Positions 35,644 to 44,184 of a DNA stretch of 64,000 nt are shown one piece after another. Within the stretch, counting starts at the first letter, position 1. Every line of letters begins with the position of its first letter. The position numbers and the translations under genes are program-made. Origin of the DNA: Sphingomonas sp. Leaf9 (GTDB taxonomy: Bacteria > Pseudomonadota > Alphaproteobacteria > Sphingomonadales > Sphingomonadaceae); contig NZ_LMKC01000005.1 in the NCBI RefSeq assembly GCF_001421355.1, positions 432,918 to 496,917 on the forward strand, read 5' to 3'. Under the pieces are notes generated by a model, which was given only the letters and a program-made list of their open reading frames with translations, was not told the DNA's origin and made no database searches.

Positions 35644-35912
35644 AGCGGGTTGTGATAATATGGAGGTATCGTGACGGAGCCGATTTTGGTTCAGGGCAAG
35701 AAGCGAGGAGCGGAGCGATGCTGTTGCATCGTGACCGACGAGCGCCGCTGCCCTGGGCGAAAATCGGCCCGCCGCAAGGCGGTTGCCCTGTCGTGCCCGC
35801 CGGCTGCGTCACGAACCTTGCAGGTAGCGCTGCTACCTGCTGCGATCCGCTCCTTGCCGGACGAACCCGACAGGGCAATCACGCTGCCTCCATATTATCA
35901 CAACCCGCTCTA
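35641..35912. repeat. Structured palindromic element, copy 1 (272 bp)
   Basis: Perfect 26-base terminal inverted repeats (35641-35666 and 35887-35912, GAGCGGGTTGTGATAATATG core). Inside are five further paired elements: CGTGA/TCACG; stem A (35681-35698 with 35749-35766, 15 of 18 paired); hairpin h1 CGATGC-TGTT-GCATCG (35716-35731); hairpin h2 CCGCC-GCAA-GGCGG; stem B TTGCCCTGTCG with CGACAGGGCAA (35783-35793, 35868-35878); and hairpin h3 GCAGGTAGC-GCT-GCTACCTGC (35820-35840). No open frame of note. It starts at the stop codon of the upstream gene. Confidence 0.9.
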
Positions 35913-35924
35913 AAGGAAACGCCC

Positions 35925-37109
35925 ATGGCCGATATGGGCCGGTTCGACTGGCAAGACCCCTTCGCCCTCGACGCGCAGTTGAGCGACGAGGAACGCATGG
36001 TCCGCGACGTCGCCCATGGCTATGCCTGCGAGAAGCTGCTGCCGCGCGTGACCCGCGCCTTCCTGGACGAGGATTTCGCGCGCGAGATCATGACCGAGAT
36101 GGGCGCGCTCGGCCTGTTGGGCGTGACGATCGATCCCGAATATGGCGGGGCGGGCATGGGCTATGTCGCGTACGGCCTGGTCGCGCGCGAGGTCGAGGCG
36201 GTGGATTCCGGCTATCGCAGCGCGATGAGCGTGCAGTCGAGCCTCGTGATGCATCCGATCAACGCCTATGGTTCGGACGCACAGAAGGCGAAATATCTGC
36301 CCAAATTGGCCAGCGGCGAATGGGTCGGATGTTTCGGGCTGACCGAACCCGATGCCGGGTCGGACCCCGCCGGCATGCGGACGCGGGCGGAGAAGATCGA
36401 CGGCGGCTATCGCATCTCCGGCGCCAAGATGTGGATCACCAATTCGCCGATCGCCGACGTCTTCGTGGTGTGGGCCAAGTCCGACGCGCATGGCGGCAAG
36501 ATCCGTGGTTTCGTGCTGGAAAAGGGCATGGCCGGCCTGTCCGCGCCCAAGATCGAGGGCAAGCTAAGCTTACGCGCATCGATCACCGGCGAGATCGTGA
36601 TGGAGGGCGTCGAGGTCAGCGAGGACGCGCTGCTGCCGCATGTCGAGGGGCTGAAGGGGCCGTTCGGCTGCCTCAACCGCGCGCGCTATGGCATCGCGTG
36701 GGGCACGATGGGCGCGGCGGAATTCTGCATGCACGCCGCCCGGCAATATACGCTCGACCGGCAGCAGTTCGGCGTGCCGCTCGCCTCCAAACAGCTGGTG
36801 CAGCTGAAGCTGGCCGACATGCAGACCGAGATCGCATTGGGGCTGCAGGCGGCACTGCGCGCCGGGCGGATGTTCGACGACGGCACGCTGGCGCCCGAGG
36901 CGATCAGCATCATCAAGCGGAACAACTGCGGCAAGGCGCTGGCCATCGCCCGCACCGCGCGCGACATGCATGGCGGCAACGGCATCGCCGCCGAATTCCA
37001 TGTGATGCGCCATGCGATCAACCTGGAGACGGTCAACACCTATGAGGGCACGCACGACGTCCATGGCCTGATCCTCGGCCGGGCGATCACCGGGATCGCC
37101 GCCTTCTGA
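35925..37109 (+). CDS. gcdH: Glutaryl-CoA dehydrogenase
   Basis: A 394-residue flavoenzyme of the acyl-CoA dehydrogenase fold that oxidises and decarboxylates glutaryl-CoA to crotonyl-CoA in lysine/tryptophan breakdown. The N-terminus [22 protein letters not shown], the substrate block [19 protein letters not shown], the FAD-binding [14 protein letters not shown] and [18 protein letters not shown], and [24 protein letters not shown] with the catalytic Glu are specific to GcdH. It begins 12 bases after the structured element, so its promoter must lie in or before that element. A class III CoA-transferase lies two genes downstream, as often with gcdH. Confidence 0.93.
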   Translation: MADMGRFDWQDPFALDAQLSDEERMVRDVAHGYACEKLLPRVTRAFLDEDFAREIMTEMGALGLLGVTIDPEYGGAGMGYVAYGLVAREVEAVDSGYRSAMSVQSSLVMHPINAYGSDAQKAKYLPKLASGEWVGCFGLTEPDAGSDPAGMRTRAEKIDGGYRISGAKMWITNSPIADVFVVWAKSDAHGGKIRGFVLEKGMAGLSAPKIEGKLSLRASITGEIVMEGVEVSEDALLPHVEGLKGPFGCLNRARYGIAWGTMGAAEFCMHAARQYTLDRQQFGVPLASKQLVQLKLADMQTEIALGLQAALRAGRMFDDGTLAPEAISIIKRNNCGKALAIARTARDMHGGNGIAAEFHVMRHAINLETVNTYEGTHDVHGLILGRAITGIAAF

Positions 37110-37122
37110 TGGCCCCGCGGTA

Positions 37123-37635
37123 ATGGATCGCCAGCCGATCCTGATCGGCGATCTGGTGACGGTTCGGCCGACGACCGCCGGCGACTATGATGCGTTGTAC
37201 GGTGTCGCATCCGATCCGGCGATCTGGGACCAGCATCCCGCGCACGACCGGTGGCAGACGGGTGTCTTTCGCGCCTTTTTCGACGAAGGGTTGGCGGGCG
37301 GCGGAATGCTGACCATCCGCGATGCGGGCGATGGGCGGATCATTGGGTCGAGCCGCTATGGCCCCCATGATGTCGAGGCCGACGAGATCGAGATCGGCTG
37401 GACCTTCTTCGCGCGCGACTGCTGGCGGCGGGGCTATAATCGCGAGGCGAAGCGGCTGATGATCGATCATGTCGCTCGGCATGTTGGGGCCGTTACCTTC
37501 CATATTGGTGAGGACAATGCCCGGTCGCGGGCTGCCGTCGCGGCATTGGGGGCGACGCTGCGCCCCGGCAGCGTCGCTGTGCTGCGCGGCGGGCGGATGG
37601 TGCCGCATGTCCTTTACGAACTGCGCCGCGCGTGA
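37123..37635 (+). CDS. GNAT family N-acetyltransferase
   Basis: A 170-residue acetyltransferase of the ribosomal-protein/RimJ-type GNAT group. TVRPTTAGDYDALYGVASDPAIWDQHPAHDRW forms the first part; GRIIGSSRYGPHDVEADEIEIGWTFFARDCWRRGYNREAKRLMIDH contains the acetyl-CoA loop, and VTFHIGEDNARSRAAVAALGATLRPG is the typical fourth motif with the conserved Asn. The substrate is unknown. It lies 13 bases after gcdH and its end overlaps the CoA-transferase start (GTGA), so it is part of that operon. Confidence 0.87.
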   Translation: MDRQPILIGDLVTVRPTTAGDYDALYGVASDPAIWDQHPAHDRWQTGVFRAFFDEGLAGGGMLTIRDAGDGRIIGSSRYGPHDVEADEIEIGWTFFARDCWRRGYNREAKRLMIDHVARHVGAVTFHIGEDNARSRAAVAALGATLRPGSVAVLRGGRMVPHVLYELRRA

Positions 37636-38738
37636 AGCCGCTGGCGGGCATTCGCGTGGTCGAGCTGGCGCGTATCCTGGCCGGGCCGTGGTGCGGACAG
37701 GTGCTGGCGGACCTGGGCGCGGAGGTGGTGAAGGTCGAGCGGCCGGGCAGCGGCGACGACACCCGCCACTGGGGGCCGCCCTTCGTCACCGCGCCCGACG
37801 GAAGCGCCCGCGACGCGGCCTACTTCCACGCCACCAATCGCGGCAAACGATCGGTGGCGATCGACATCACCAGCCCGCAAGGGCAGGCCGAGGTCCGCGC
37901 GCTGGTCGCCGGGGCCGATGTGGTGATCGAGAATTACAAGGTCGGCGGCCTTGCCAAATATGATCTCGACCATGCCGCGCTGTCGGCGGTGCGGCCGGGG
38001 CTGGTGACCTGTTCGATCACCGGCTTCGGGCAGGACGGACCCTATGCCCACCGCGCCGGATACGACTTCATCATCCAGGCGATGGGCGGCGCCATGTCGC
38101 TGACGGGCGAGCCGGACGGGGCACCGCAAAAGGCAGGCGTGGCCTATGCCGACCTGTTCACCGGGCTGTACGCAGCGGTCGCGATCCTCGCCGCGCTGCA
38201 CCGTCGCGACCTGACGGATGAGGGCGCGTGGATCGACATGGCGCTGCTCGATACGCAGGTGGCGGTGCTGGCCAACCAGGCGCTGAACCTGATGGCGGGG
38301 GGTAGCGTGCCGACGCGGATGGGCAATGGCCACGCCAATCTGGTGCCGTATCAGGCGTTCGAGACGGCGGACGGCGCGCTGGTCATCGCGGTCGGCAATG
38401 ACGGACAGTTCGCGCGGCTGTGCGGCATACTGGGCCTGAACCTGCATACCGACCCGCGCTTTGCGACCAACCCGGCGCGGGTGATGCATCGCCACGAGGT
38501 GATTCCGGCGGTGCAGGCGGCGGTGGCGACGTGGCGCAAGGCCGACCTGACGCAAGCGTTGGAGGCCGCCGGCATCCCCGCTGGCCCAATCAACGCGCTG
38601 GACGAGGTGTTCGCCGACCCGCAGGTGGTCGCGCGCGGCATGGCGATCCGGCCCGACGGGCTGCCGGGCCTTGCCGGGCCGATCGTGATCGACGGCGAAC
38701 GGATGGTCGCCGAACGGGGTGCGCCACAGCGGCCCTGA
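37632..38738 (+). CDS. Class III (CaiB/BaiF) CoA-transferase
   Basis: A 368-residue family III CoA-transferase with a GTG start. KPLAGIRVVELARILAGPWCGQVLADLGAEVVKVERPGSGDDTRHWGPP is the classic N-terminus; the catalytic Asp is in YADLFTGLYAAVAILAAL, and GNGHANLVPYQAFETADGALVIAVGNDGQF continues the fold. Its link to gcdH suggests that it makes glutaryl-CoA by CoA transfer from succinyl-CoA or a similar donor, as proposed for the human homologue SUGCT. That substrate is inferred from neighbours and family, not from residues here. Confidence 0.88.
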   Translation: MKPLAGIRVVELARILAGPWCGQVLADLGAEVVKVERPGSGDDTRHWGPPFVTAPDGSARDAAYFHATNRGKRSVAIDITSPQGQAEVRALVAGADVVIENYKVGGLAKYDLDHAALSAVRPGLVTCSITGFGQDGPYAHRAGYDFIIQAMGGAMSLTGEPDGAPQKAGVAYADLFTGLYAAVAILAALHRRDLTDEGAWIDMALLDTQVAVLANQALNLMAGGSVPTRMGNGHANLVPYQAFETADGALVIAVGNDGQFARLCGILGLNLHTDPRFATNPARVMHRHEVIPAVQAAVATWRKADLTQALEAAGIPAGPINALDEVFADPQVVARGMAIRPDGLPGLAGPIVIDGERMVAERGAPQRP

Positions 38739-38750
38739 GCGGTTTTCGAC

Positions 38751-38909
38751 CAGGCTGAACCACCGTCATCGCCCTGCGGGCGACCGCTTTCGCGGCGGGC
38801 CATTTTTGATCCGGGGCGGCGTCGATCGTCGGTCACGATGCTTCGGCATCGCTCCCTCCTCTCTCCTTGCCCCGAACCGAAAACGGCGCCGTGCCGATGA
38901 TCCAGCCTG
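38751..38909. repeat. Structured palindromic element, copy 3 (short form, reversed)
   Basis: A 159-base member in the opposite orientation to copies 1 and 2. Read on the minus strand it has the outer stem CAGGCTG/CAGCCTG, the arm CGTTTTCGGTTCGGGGC with GCCCCGGATCAAAAATGG, hairpin h1 CGATGC-CGAA-GCATCG followed by TGACCGACG, and hairpin h2 CCGC-GAAA-GCGG. It lacks the second half (stem B and h3) of the long copies. It begins 12 bases after the CoA-transferase stop. Confidence 0.82.
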
Positions 38910-38930
38910 ATCGAGAACCGCTCTGGGCGC

Positions 38931-38954
38931 CAAAGTTCACAAAGTTCACACTCG
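38931..38954. other. Tandem GTGAACTT motif, copy 2; rest of the gap featureless
   Basis: The minus strand reads GAGTGTGAACTTTGTGAACT then TTG, matching the motif at 22916-22939 except for one base. The 344-base gap 38739-39082 thus holds the short structured element, this motif and about 130 bases in which I see nothing further. Confidence 0.55.
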
Positions 38955-39082
38955 CCACGCTTGTTGCACTGTGGTCAAATTGTGGCAGCTGCAGCGGATT
39001 CAAAGAGCGGGCGCGGGTCGCGCGTCGCCGATCATGGCGCGGTGGCAGCGTGTAGGAAAGGGGTGCGTACTGGTCGGCAAGC

Positions 39083-40909
39083 CTATCCCAGCACGCGCCG
39101 GACCAGCGCGCCGCAATCGGCATTGCCCGCGCGCGGGGTATCGTCGCCGCGGATCGCGTGGCCGATCATGCGCAGGATGCCGCCCGCGCTCTTGATGCCC
39201 GGCGGGATGCGCACCTCGGGCGACTGGATGCGGCCGCCGATCCGCACCGGCTGGTCGAGGTGCAACAGCGTGCGCTGTTTCGGCGTGCCGGTCAGCGCGA
39301 TCGACAGGGTTTCGTCGGACAGGCGCACCACCCCCCGCCCCCGCGTCTGCGCGCGCGACGTGTCGATCAGCAGCGGGTCGATCCGCCCCAGCCCGTTGGT
39401 GACGTCGAGCCGCAGGCCGAGGCAGCGCAGCCGCGCCTGCGCATCGTCGTCGGTCAGCACGCCGCGCGCGACATCGGCACCCAGCATCGACGCCATCTTG
39501 GCCGGCAGCACGCCGCCCGCTGCCGCGAAGCCGATCGTACCGTCCGACCGGCCGATCGCCTGGCGGATGGTGTCGCCGCTGCCGACCAGCCGCAGCCGGG
39601 CGCGAAGCGGCGCATCGACCGGCGCGCCGCCGGCGAAGGTCGAGATGCGCGAATCCTTCAGCCGCAGGTCGAACGTCGCCTTCGGCGTCGTGCGCCCCCG
39701 CTGATCGATCACTACCTGCCCGGTGATCTGCCCCTGCGCCAGCCGCACGGTCAGCGGCGCGACGGTCAGGCGGCGGTCGTCGATCGCCAGCACGGTGTCG
39801 AGGCTGCGCAGGCCCGGCATGTCGAGCAACCGGTCGACGCGCACCGCGAGCGTGCCGTCGAGATTGCCCATCTTGGCGAGGTTGATGCGGGTGCCCGGCA
39901 CGACGCGCGGGCCGATGCGACGCTCGATCGCGGCGGCTTCGGCACGGCCTTCGTCGGTGGCGAGGTCGTCGAACGACAGGGTGGCGAAGTGCAGCCGCCC
40001 GTCGATGCCGGTCTTCTCGCCATCCTTGGTGACGGTCGCGTTGGCGCCGGACAGCCGCGATCGGCCGATGCTGCCCGACAGCTTTTCGATCACCCAGGTC
40101 GGATCGTCGTGGCGCACGCGCGCGGTGAGCGCGACCGGTTGCGTGCCGAACAGCCCCGCCTCGACCAGCGCGTCCAGCGTCTTCAGATTGTCGGCGCGCG
40201 CGGTCAGGTCGACGGTCATCCGCCGCGTGTCGAGCGGGGAGGCCATGGTGCCCTTCGCATCGACGTCGATCGTTGTTCCTGCGACCCGCGCGGTGAAGGG
40301 CCACGCGCCGTCGCCGGCGATGGCCGGGCCGTTCAGCGACACCGTGACCGGGCGGTTGTCGATCGCGCCACCGCCGCCGGCACGAAAACCCTGCGCATCG
40401 GAGGCGACGGTGACCGAAAATCGGCGGTTCTGCACCGCATCGCGATAATCGATCACGAGGTTACGGACGGTCAGGCTGGTGATGGCGGACGCCGACCCCT
40501 TGTCCCCGCGCTTGTCGGGGGCCCAGTTCTTTCGTCCGTCGCGCGACCGCACCATCGCCACCCGTCCGCCATCGATGGCGAGCGCGGTCAGGTCGAACGT
40601 GCCCCGCAGCAGCGGCAGGACGCGGAAGCGGAAATCGATGCGCTGCAACCGGACCAGATCGCCCTGCCCCGCCCAGCTGGGCTGGGCGATGCGCAGGTCA
40701 CGGACGATCAAGGTGGGCGAAAAGGACAGCAGCTCGACCCGCTCGATCGTGCCGATCGACACATCGGACCCGAAGCGTTCGGCGAGTTTCACCGACACCC
40801 GGTCGCGCAACAACCCCCATGGAAAGGCGGCGAGGATCAACAGGATCAGCAGCGCCAGCCCGACGATGCCGCCCACGAAATACCGCCAGTTGCGCGAAAA
40901 CCATGCCAT
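39083..40909 (-). CDS. AsmA family protein
   Basis: A 608-residue envelope protein. One N-terminal transmembrane helix (YFVGGIVGLALLILLILAAFPWGLL) anchors a large periplasmic region with AsmA-type blocks: VSVKLAERFGSDVSIGTIERVELLSFSPTLIVRDLRIAQPSWAGQGDL near the start, and ATFDLRLKDSRISTFAGG and a late RLSDETLSIALTGTPKQRTLLHLDQPVRIGGRIQSPEVR near the end. Relatives (AsmA, TamB, YhdP) form long grooved bridges that move phospholipid to the outer membrane; that role is inferred. The gene is monocistronic. Confidence 0.9.
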   Translation of the reverse strand: MAWFSRNWRYFVGGIVGLALLILLILAAFPWGLLRDRVSVKLAERFGSDVSIGTIERVELLSFSPTLIVRDLRIAQPSWAGQGDLVRLQRIDFRFRVLPLLRGTFDLTALAIDGGRVAMVRSRDGRKNWAPDKRGDKGSASAITSLTVRNLVIDYRDAVQNRRFSVTVASDAQGFRAGGGGAIDNRPVTVSLNGPAIAGDGAWPFTARVAGTTIDVDAKGTMASPLDTRRMTVDLTARADNLKTLDALVEAGLFGTQPVALTARVRHDDPTWVIEKLSGSIGRSRLSGANATVTKDGEKTGIDGRLHFATLSFDDLATDEGRAEAAAIERRIGPRVVPGTRINLAKMGNLDGTLAVRVDRLLDMPGLRSLDTVLAIDDRRLTVAPLTVRLAQGQITGQVVIDQRGRTTPKATFDLRLKDSRISTFAGGAPVDAPLRARLRLVGSGDTIRQAIGRSDGTIGFAAAGGVLPAKMASMLGADVARGVLTDDDAQARLRCLGLRLDVTNGLGRIDPLLIDTSRAQTRGRGVVRLSDETLSIALTGTPKQRTLLHLDQPVRIGGRIQSPEVRIPPGIKSAGGILRMIGHAIRGDDTPRAGNADCGALVRRVLG

Positions 40910-41067
40910 CTGGCGACAAGTCGGGAACAGGCAGTTCGTTCCATGGGCGCAATGGAATTACTGACAGGGGTGTAGGTGGCGGCGATCTACGGGCGTCACC
41001 AAGGGGGGCGAGTTATGAGAATGGCCGGAATTGGTGGTTTGCAGAAGTTCCGCCTACATGCGGCGGA

Positions 41068-41535
41068 CTATTGAAGCGGTTCGGCCTCCGCCTCTTGAAC
41101 GGTATGTTGTTGAATGAATGAAGCTCTTAGCGTTAAGAGCCACGCCGATATAAACAGCATATATGCGGGCCAAAGATACTCATACCACGGCATTGCTCTG
41201 ACGGCGTCAGCCAGCGCAGCAAAACATATAATAGCGGCGCTGACGCCAAAAATTCCCGTCGCAACGGCGCTGCGCAAAGGGCGATCCAAACGATAAACAA
41301 GAAACCGGGTGGATGGATTGTAGCGCCGATAACACATCCAAGCCATGCCGATGACTATGGGCGACACCACCAGCGTCACGAGCAAGCTGCCAAACATGGG
41401 TATGCCGATGCTGTCGCCATCGACAGGAAGAACGCCTGACTTCAGAATTTCAGGCCAGTAAATGAAGTTCGGAACTGGATATGCCGCTATCAGTAAGGCG
41501 GTCAACATCCATAACACCGAAGCGCGGGAAGGCAT
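41068..41535 (-). CDS. Four-helix membrane protein, low GC, unknown
   Basis: A 155-residue protein with four predicted transmembrane helices: SVLWMLTALLIAAYPVPNFIYW, FGSLLVTLVVSPIVIGMAWMCY, SAVATGIFGVSAAIICFAALA and YLWPAYMLFISAWLLTL. ATG 41535 follows AAGGAGA, a strong ribosome site; the frame extends upstream without support. GC content is near 50 percent against about 68 for its neighbours, so it was probably acquired by transfer. No domain recognised and no partner gene beside it. Confidence 0.72.
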   Translation of the reverse strand: MPSRASVLWMLTALLIAAYPVPNFIYWPEILKSGVLPVDGDSIGIPMFGSLLVTLVVSPIVIGMAWMCYRRYNPSTRFLVYRLDRPLRSAVATGIFGVSAAIICFAALADAVRAMPWYEYLWPAYMLFISAWLLTLRASFIQQHTVQEAEAEPLQ

Positions 41536-41692
41536 CGAACGTCTCCTTCCAGCCACGGTATGTGCCCGGCTAAATGTCCACAAGTAGGCGTGGGCGGACA
41601 CCCCCGCCATTCCGCGCAAGGCGTCTCTTGCACGATAACCGGCGGCCTTAACCGCCGCGCCGTTCGGCGGAACGGCGAGGCGCGGCAGCCGC

Positions 41693-41860
41693 TCAAAAGT
41701 CGACCGCGATGCCCTTGTGCGTCCAGTCGCCATAGCGCGTCGGGCTGAGACCCAGCGGGTCGTCGGCGTCCGGTTTTTCAGGGATCGGCTCGGGAGTCGG
41801 TACCGGCGGCGACTTGGAGAGATGCGCTGGCGGCTTCACATGTGGCGGTCGCTTGCCCAT
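41693..41860 (-). CDS. DUF1674 / succinate dehydrogenase assembly factor 4-like
   Basis: A 55-residue protein with a Pro/Lys-rich N-terminus and the conserved ending DDPLGLSPTRYGDWTHKGIAVDF, which matches the DUF1674 (Sdh8/SDHAF4) family signature of Pro-Thr-Arg-Tyr-Gly-Asp-Trp then Gly and a terminal Asp-Phe. The mitochondrial homologue binds flavinylated SdhA and helps complex II assembly. AAAGGA precedes the ATG at 41860. It is divergent from rsmB across an 88-base gap. It is short and easily missed by gene finders. Confidence 0.85.
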   Translation of the reverse strand: MGKRPPHVKPPAHLSKSPPVPTPEPIPEKPDADDPLGLSPTRYGDWTHKGIAVDF

Positions 41861-41948
41861 AGGGGGTCCTTTCCGGTTCGCTTAGGCCTGCACTTGGCGG
41901 ATCGGCGACAGGATTCAAGTACCCCCTTTTCCACATGGGAACCCAATC

Positions 41949-43214
41949 ATGGCCCGCCCCCGTCTTGCCCCCGAAGCGCCCGGCGTGCCCGCGCGCCGTG
42001 CCGCGCTGAAACTGCTTGATGCCGTCATCCGGCGCGGATTGCCGCTGGAGGCGGCGCTGGCGAGTGCTACGTCCGAGCTGGACCGGCGTGAGGATCGCGG
42101 GCTGGCCCATGCCATTGCCGCCGCCGTGCTGCGTCGCCTGCCCGATCTCGACGCGCTGATCGACAGCGCGACGCAGCGGCCGCTGCCCGACGATGCCAAG
42201 GCGCGGTTCGTGCTGCGCGTGGCGCTGGCACAGGCGCTGGTGCTGAACACGCCGCCGCACGCCGCGATCGCGACCGCGCTGCCGCTGGTGGATGGTGGCC
42301 CGCGCAAGCTGGTGCACGGGGTGTTCGGGACGCTGATGCGCGGCAATGCGCGGCTGCCCGATGCCGCGACGCTGCCCGCCGATACCGATGCGCGCTGGGT
42401 CGCGGCATGGGGCGAGGACATGGTGATCGCGGCGGCACAGGCGATCGCGCAGCAGCCGCCGGTCGACCTGTCGTTAAAGGGTGAGGACGGGCCGGAGGGC
42501 GTGGCGCTGGCCCCGCATCACCGGCGTCTGGCCGAACATGGCGCCATTGCCGACCTGCCGGGCTATGCCGAGGGGCAGTGGTGGGTGCAGGACCTGGCGG
42601 CGTCGATCCCGGCGCGGTTGCTGGGCAAGGGGCCGGGCCATGCGCTCGACCTTTGCGCCGCGCCGGGCGGCAAGACGCTGCAGCTGGCCGCCGCGGGATG
42701 GGACGTGACCGCGCTCGACAATTCGGCGAGCCGGCTGATGCGCCTGACCGAGAATATGGAGCGTACCGGGCTGTCGGCAACGGTCGTGACCGGTGATGCG
42801 CTGGTGTGGAAGCCGGCCGAGCCGGTCGACGCGATCCTGCTCGACGCGCCGTGCAGCGCGACCGGCATCTTCCGCCGCCACCCCGATGTGCTGCACCGCG
42901 TGCGGCCGAGCATCATTGCGGAAACGGCGGCGTTGCAGGCGCGGTTGCTGGCGCGTGCCGCCGACTGGGTGAAGCCGGGCGGGCGGCTGGTCTATGCCAC
43001 CTGTTCGCTGGAGCCGGCCGAGGGCGAGGCGCAGCTTGACCGGTTCCTGTCTGCGCGGCCGGATTACGCCGTAGAGCTGGCGACGGCGGACGAGTTGCCC
43101 GAGGGCGTGACGGCGCATGAACGCGGCTATGTCCGCACGCTGCCGGGGATGCTGGCCGAGCAGGGCGGGCTGGACGGGTTCTTCATCGTCCGGCTGCGGC
43201 GACAGGAGGGTTAG
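41949..43214 (+). CDS. rsmB: 16S rRNA (cytosine-967-C5)-methyltransferase RsmB
   Basis: A 421-residue enzyme with an N-terminal NusB-like RNA-binding domain (RRAALKLLDAVIRRGLPLEAAL, residues 15 to 150) and a C-terminal NSUN methyltransferase domain. The SAM site is LDLCAAPGGKTLQLAAAGWDVTALDNS; the catalytic cysteines are in LLDAPCSATGIFRRHPDV and YATCSLEPAEGE. Length is usual. Its TAG stop lies within the left terminal repeat of the second structured element. It stands upstream of rpe, the order seen in other sphingomonads. Confidence 0.93.
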   Translation: MARPRLAPEAPGVPARRAALKLLDAVIRRGLPLEAALASATSELDRREDRGLAHAIAAAVLRRLPDLDALIDSATQRPLPDDAKARFVLRVALAQALVLNTPPHAAIATALPLVDGGPRKLVHGVFGTLMRGNARLPDAATLPADTDARWVAAWGEDMVIAAAQAIAQQPPVDLSLKGEDGPEGVALAPHHRRLAEHGAIADLPGYAEGQWWVQDLAASIPARLLGKGPGHALDLCAAPGGKTLQLAAAGWDVTALDNSASRLMRLTENMERTGLSATVVTGDALVWKPAEPVDAILLDAPCSATGIFRRHPDVLHRVRPSIIAETAALQARLLARAADWVKPGGRLVYATCSLEPAEGEAQLDRFLSARPDYAVELATADELPEGVTAHERGYVRTLPGMLAEQGGLDGFFIVRLRRQEG

Positions 43215-43482
43215 GGTCTGTACTCAATCGCAATAAGGTCGTGACGGAGCGGATTTTGGCGCCAGGCCAGGAATAAGGAGGGAGCGATGCGTAAGCATCG
43301 TGACCGACACGCGACGCCGCCTGGCGCCAAAATCCGCCCGCCGCTGCGCGGTCGTCCGTGGATGGCCGCCCAGCATCGTCGCTTGCTTGCGGGTAGCGCA
43401 GCTACCCGACTGCGCTGCACTTCTCGTGGGCGGCCATCCACGGGCGATCACGATCCTTATTGCGGTTGAGGACAGACCCTAA
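43211..43482. repeat. Structured palindromic element, copy 2 (272 bp)
   Basis: Same length as copy 1. Terminal inverted repeats 43211-43238 and 43455-43482 match at 26 of 28 positions (one G-T pair, one mismatch). Stem A GGATTTTGGCGCCAGGC with its exact complement (43251-43267, 43319-43335); hairpin h1 CGATGC-GTAA-GCATCG (43285-43300); h2 CCGC-TGC-GCGG; stem B, 20 bases (43353-43372 with 43427-43446, one G-T pair); h3 CGGGTAGC-GCA-GCTACCCG (43390-43408). The 310-base gap before rpe consists almost entirely of this element. Confidence 0.9.
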
Positions 43483-43524
43483 GCAAGTCTTGCCGCATCG
43501 GCAGACCGTGCTAGGACGAATGCC

Positions 43525-44184
43525 ATGCAACCCGTCCGTATCGCGCCCTCCATCCTGTCCGCCGACTTCGCCAAGCTGGGCGAGGAAGTCCGTGCGATCG
43601 ATGCCGCCGGCGCGGACTGGATCCATATCGATGTGATGGACGGGCATTTCGTGCCGAACCTGACGATCGGCCCGGCGGTGGTGAAGGCGCTGCGCCCGCA
43701 TAGCCCCAAGCCGTTCGACGTCCACCTGATGGTGTCGCCGGTCGATCCGCTGGTGGAGGCGTTCGCCGAGGCGGGTGCCGACATCCTGTCGGTCCATCCG
43801 GAATCGGGGCCGCACCTGCACCGCACGCTCCAGCGGATCAAGGCGCTGGGCAAGCGCGCGGGCGTCGTGCTGAACCCCGGCACCCCGGTCGAGGTGGTCG
43901 ACCAGGTGATCGACCTGACCGACCTGCTGCTGGTGATGAGCGTCAATCCAGGGTTCGGCGGACAGAAGTTCATCGACAGCCAACTGCGCAAGATCGAGGC
44001 GCTGCGTGGCAAAATCGACGCGACGGGCCGGCAGATCGACCTGCAGGTCGATGGCGGGATCGACCGGGTGACCGCGCCCAAGGCGATTGCCGCCGGAGCC
44101 GACTGCCTGGTCGCCGGCACCGCGACCTTTACCGGCGGCCCGACCGCCTATGCCGCGAATATCGCCGCACTGCGCGGCGCATGA
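43525..44184 (+). CDS. rpe: Ribulose-phosphate 3-epimerase
   Basis: A 219-residue TIM-barrel epimerase converting ribulose 5-phosphate to xylulose 5-phosphate. [36 protein letters not shown] with metal His and Asp residues, [23 protein letters not shown] and [13 protein letters not shown] with the catalytic Asp are all present. Family length is normal. Its end overlaps the heparinase-like gene by ATGA, so the two are co-translated although their functions are not obviously linked. Confidence 0.96.
   Translation: MQPVRIAPSILSADFAKLGEEVRAIDAAGADWIHIDVMDGHFVPNLTIGPAVVKALRPHSPKPFDVHLMVSPVDPLVEAFAEAGADILSVHPESGPHLHRTLQRIKALGKRAGVVLNPGTPVEVVDQVIDLTDLLLVMSVNPGFGGQKFIDSQLRKIEALRGKIDATGRQIDLQVDGGIDRVTAPKAIAAGADCLVAGTATFTGGPTAYAANIAALRGA

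Noticed and set aside
34689..35924. N-terminal extension of the glutaryl-CoA dehydrogenase frame by about 410 codons
   Set aside because: The extension runs through another gene and the structured repeat; conserved sequence begins at ATG 35925.
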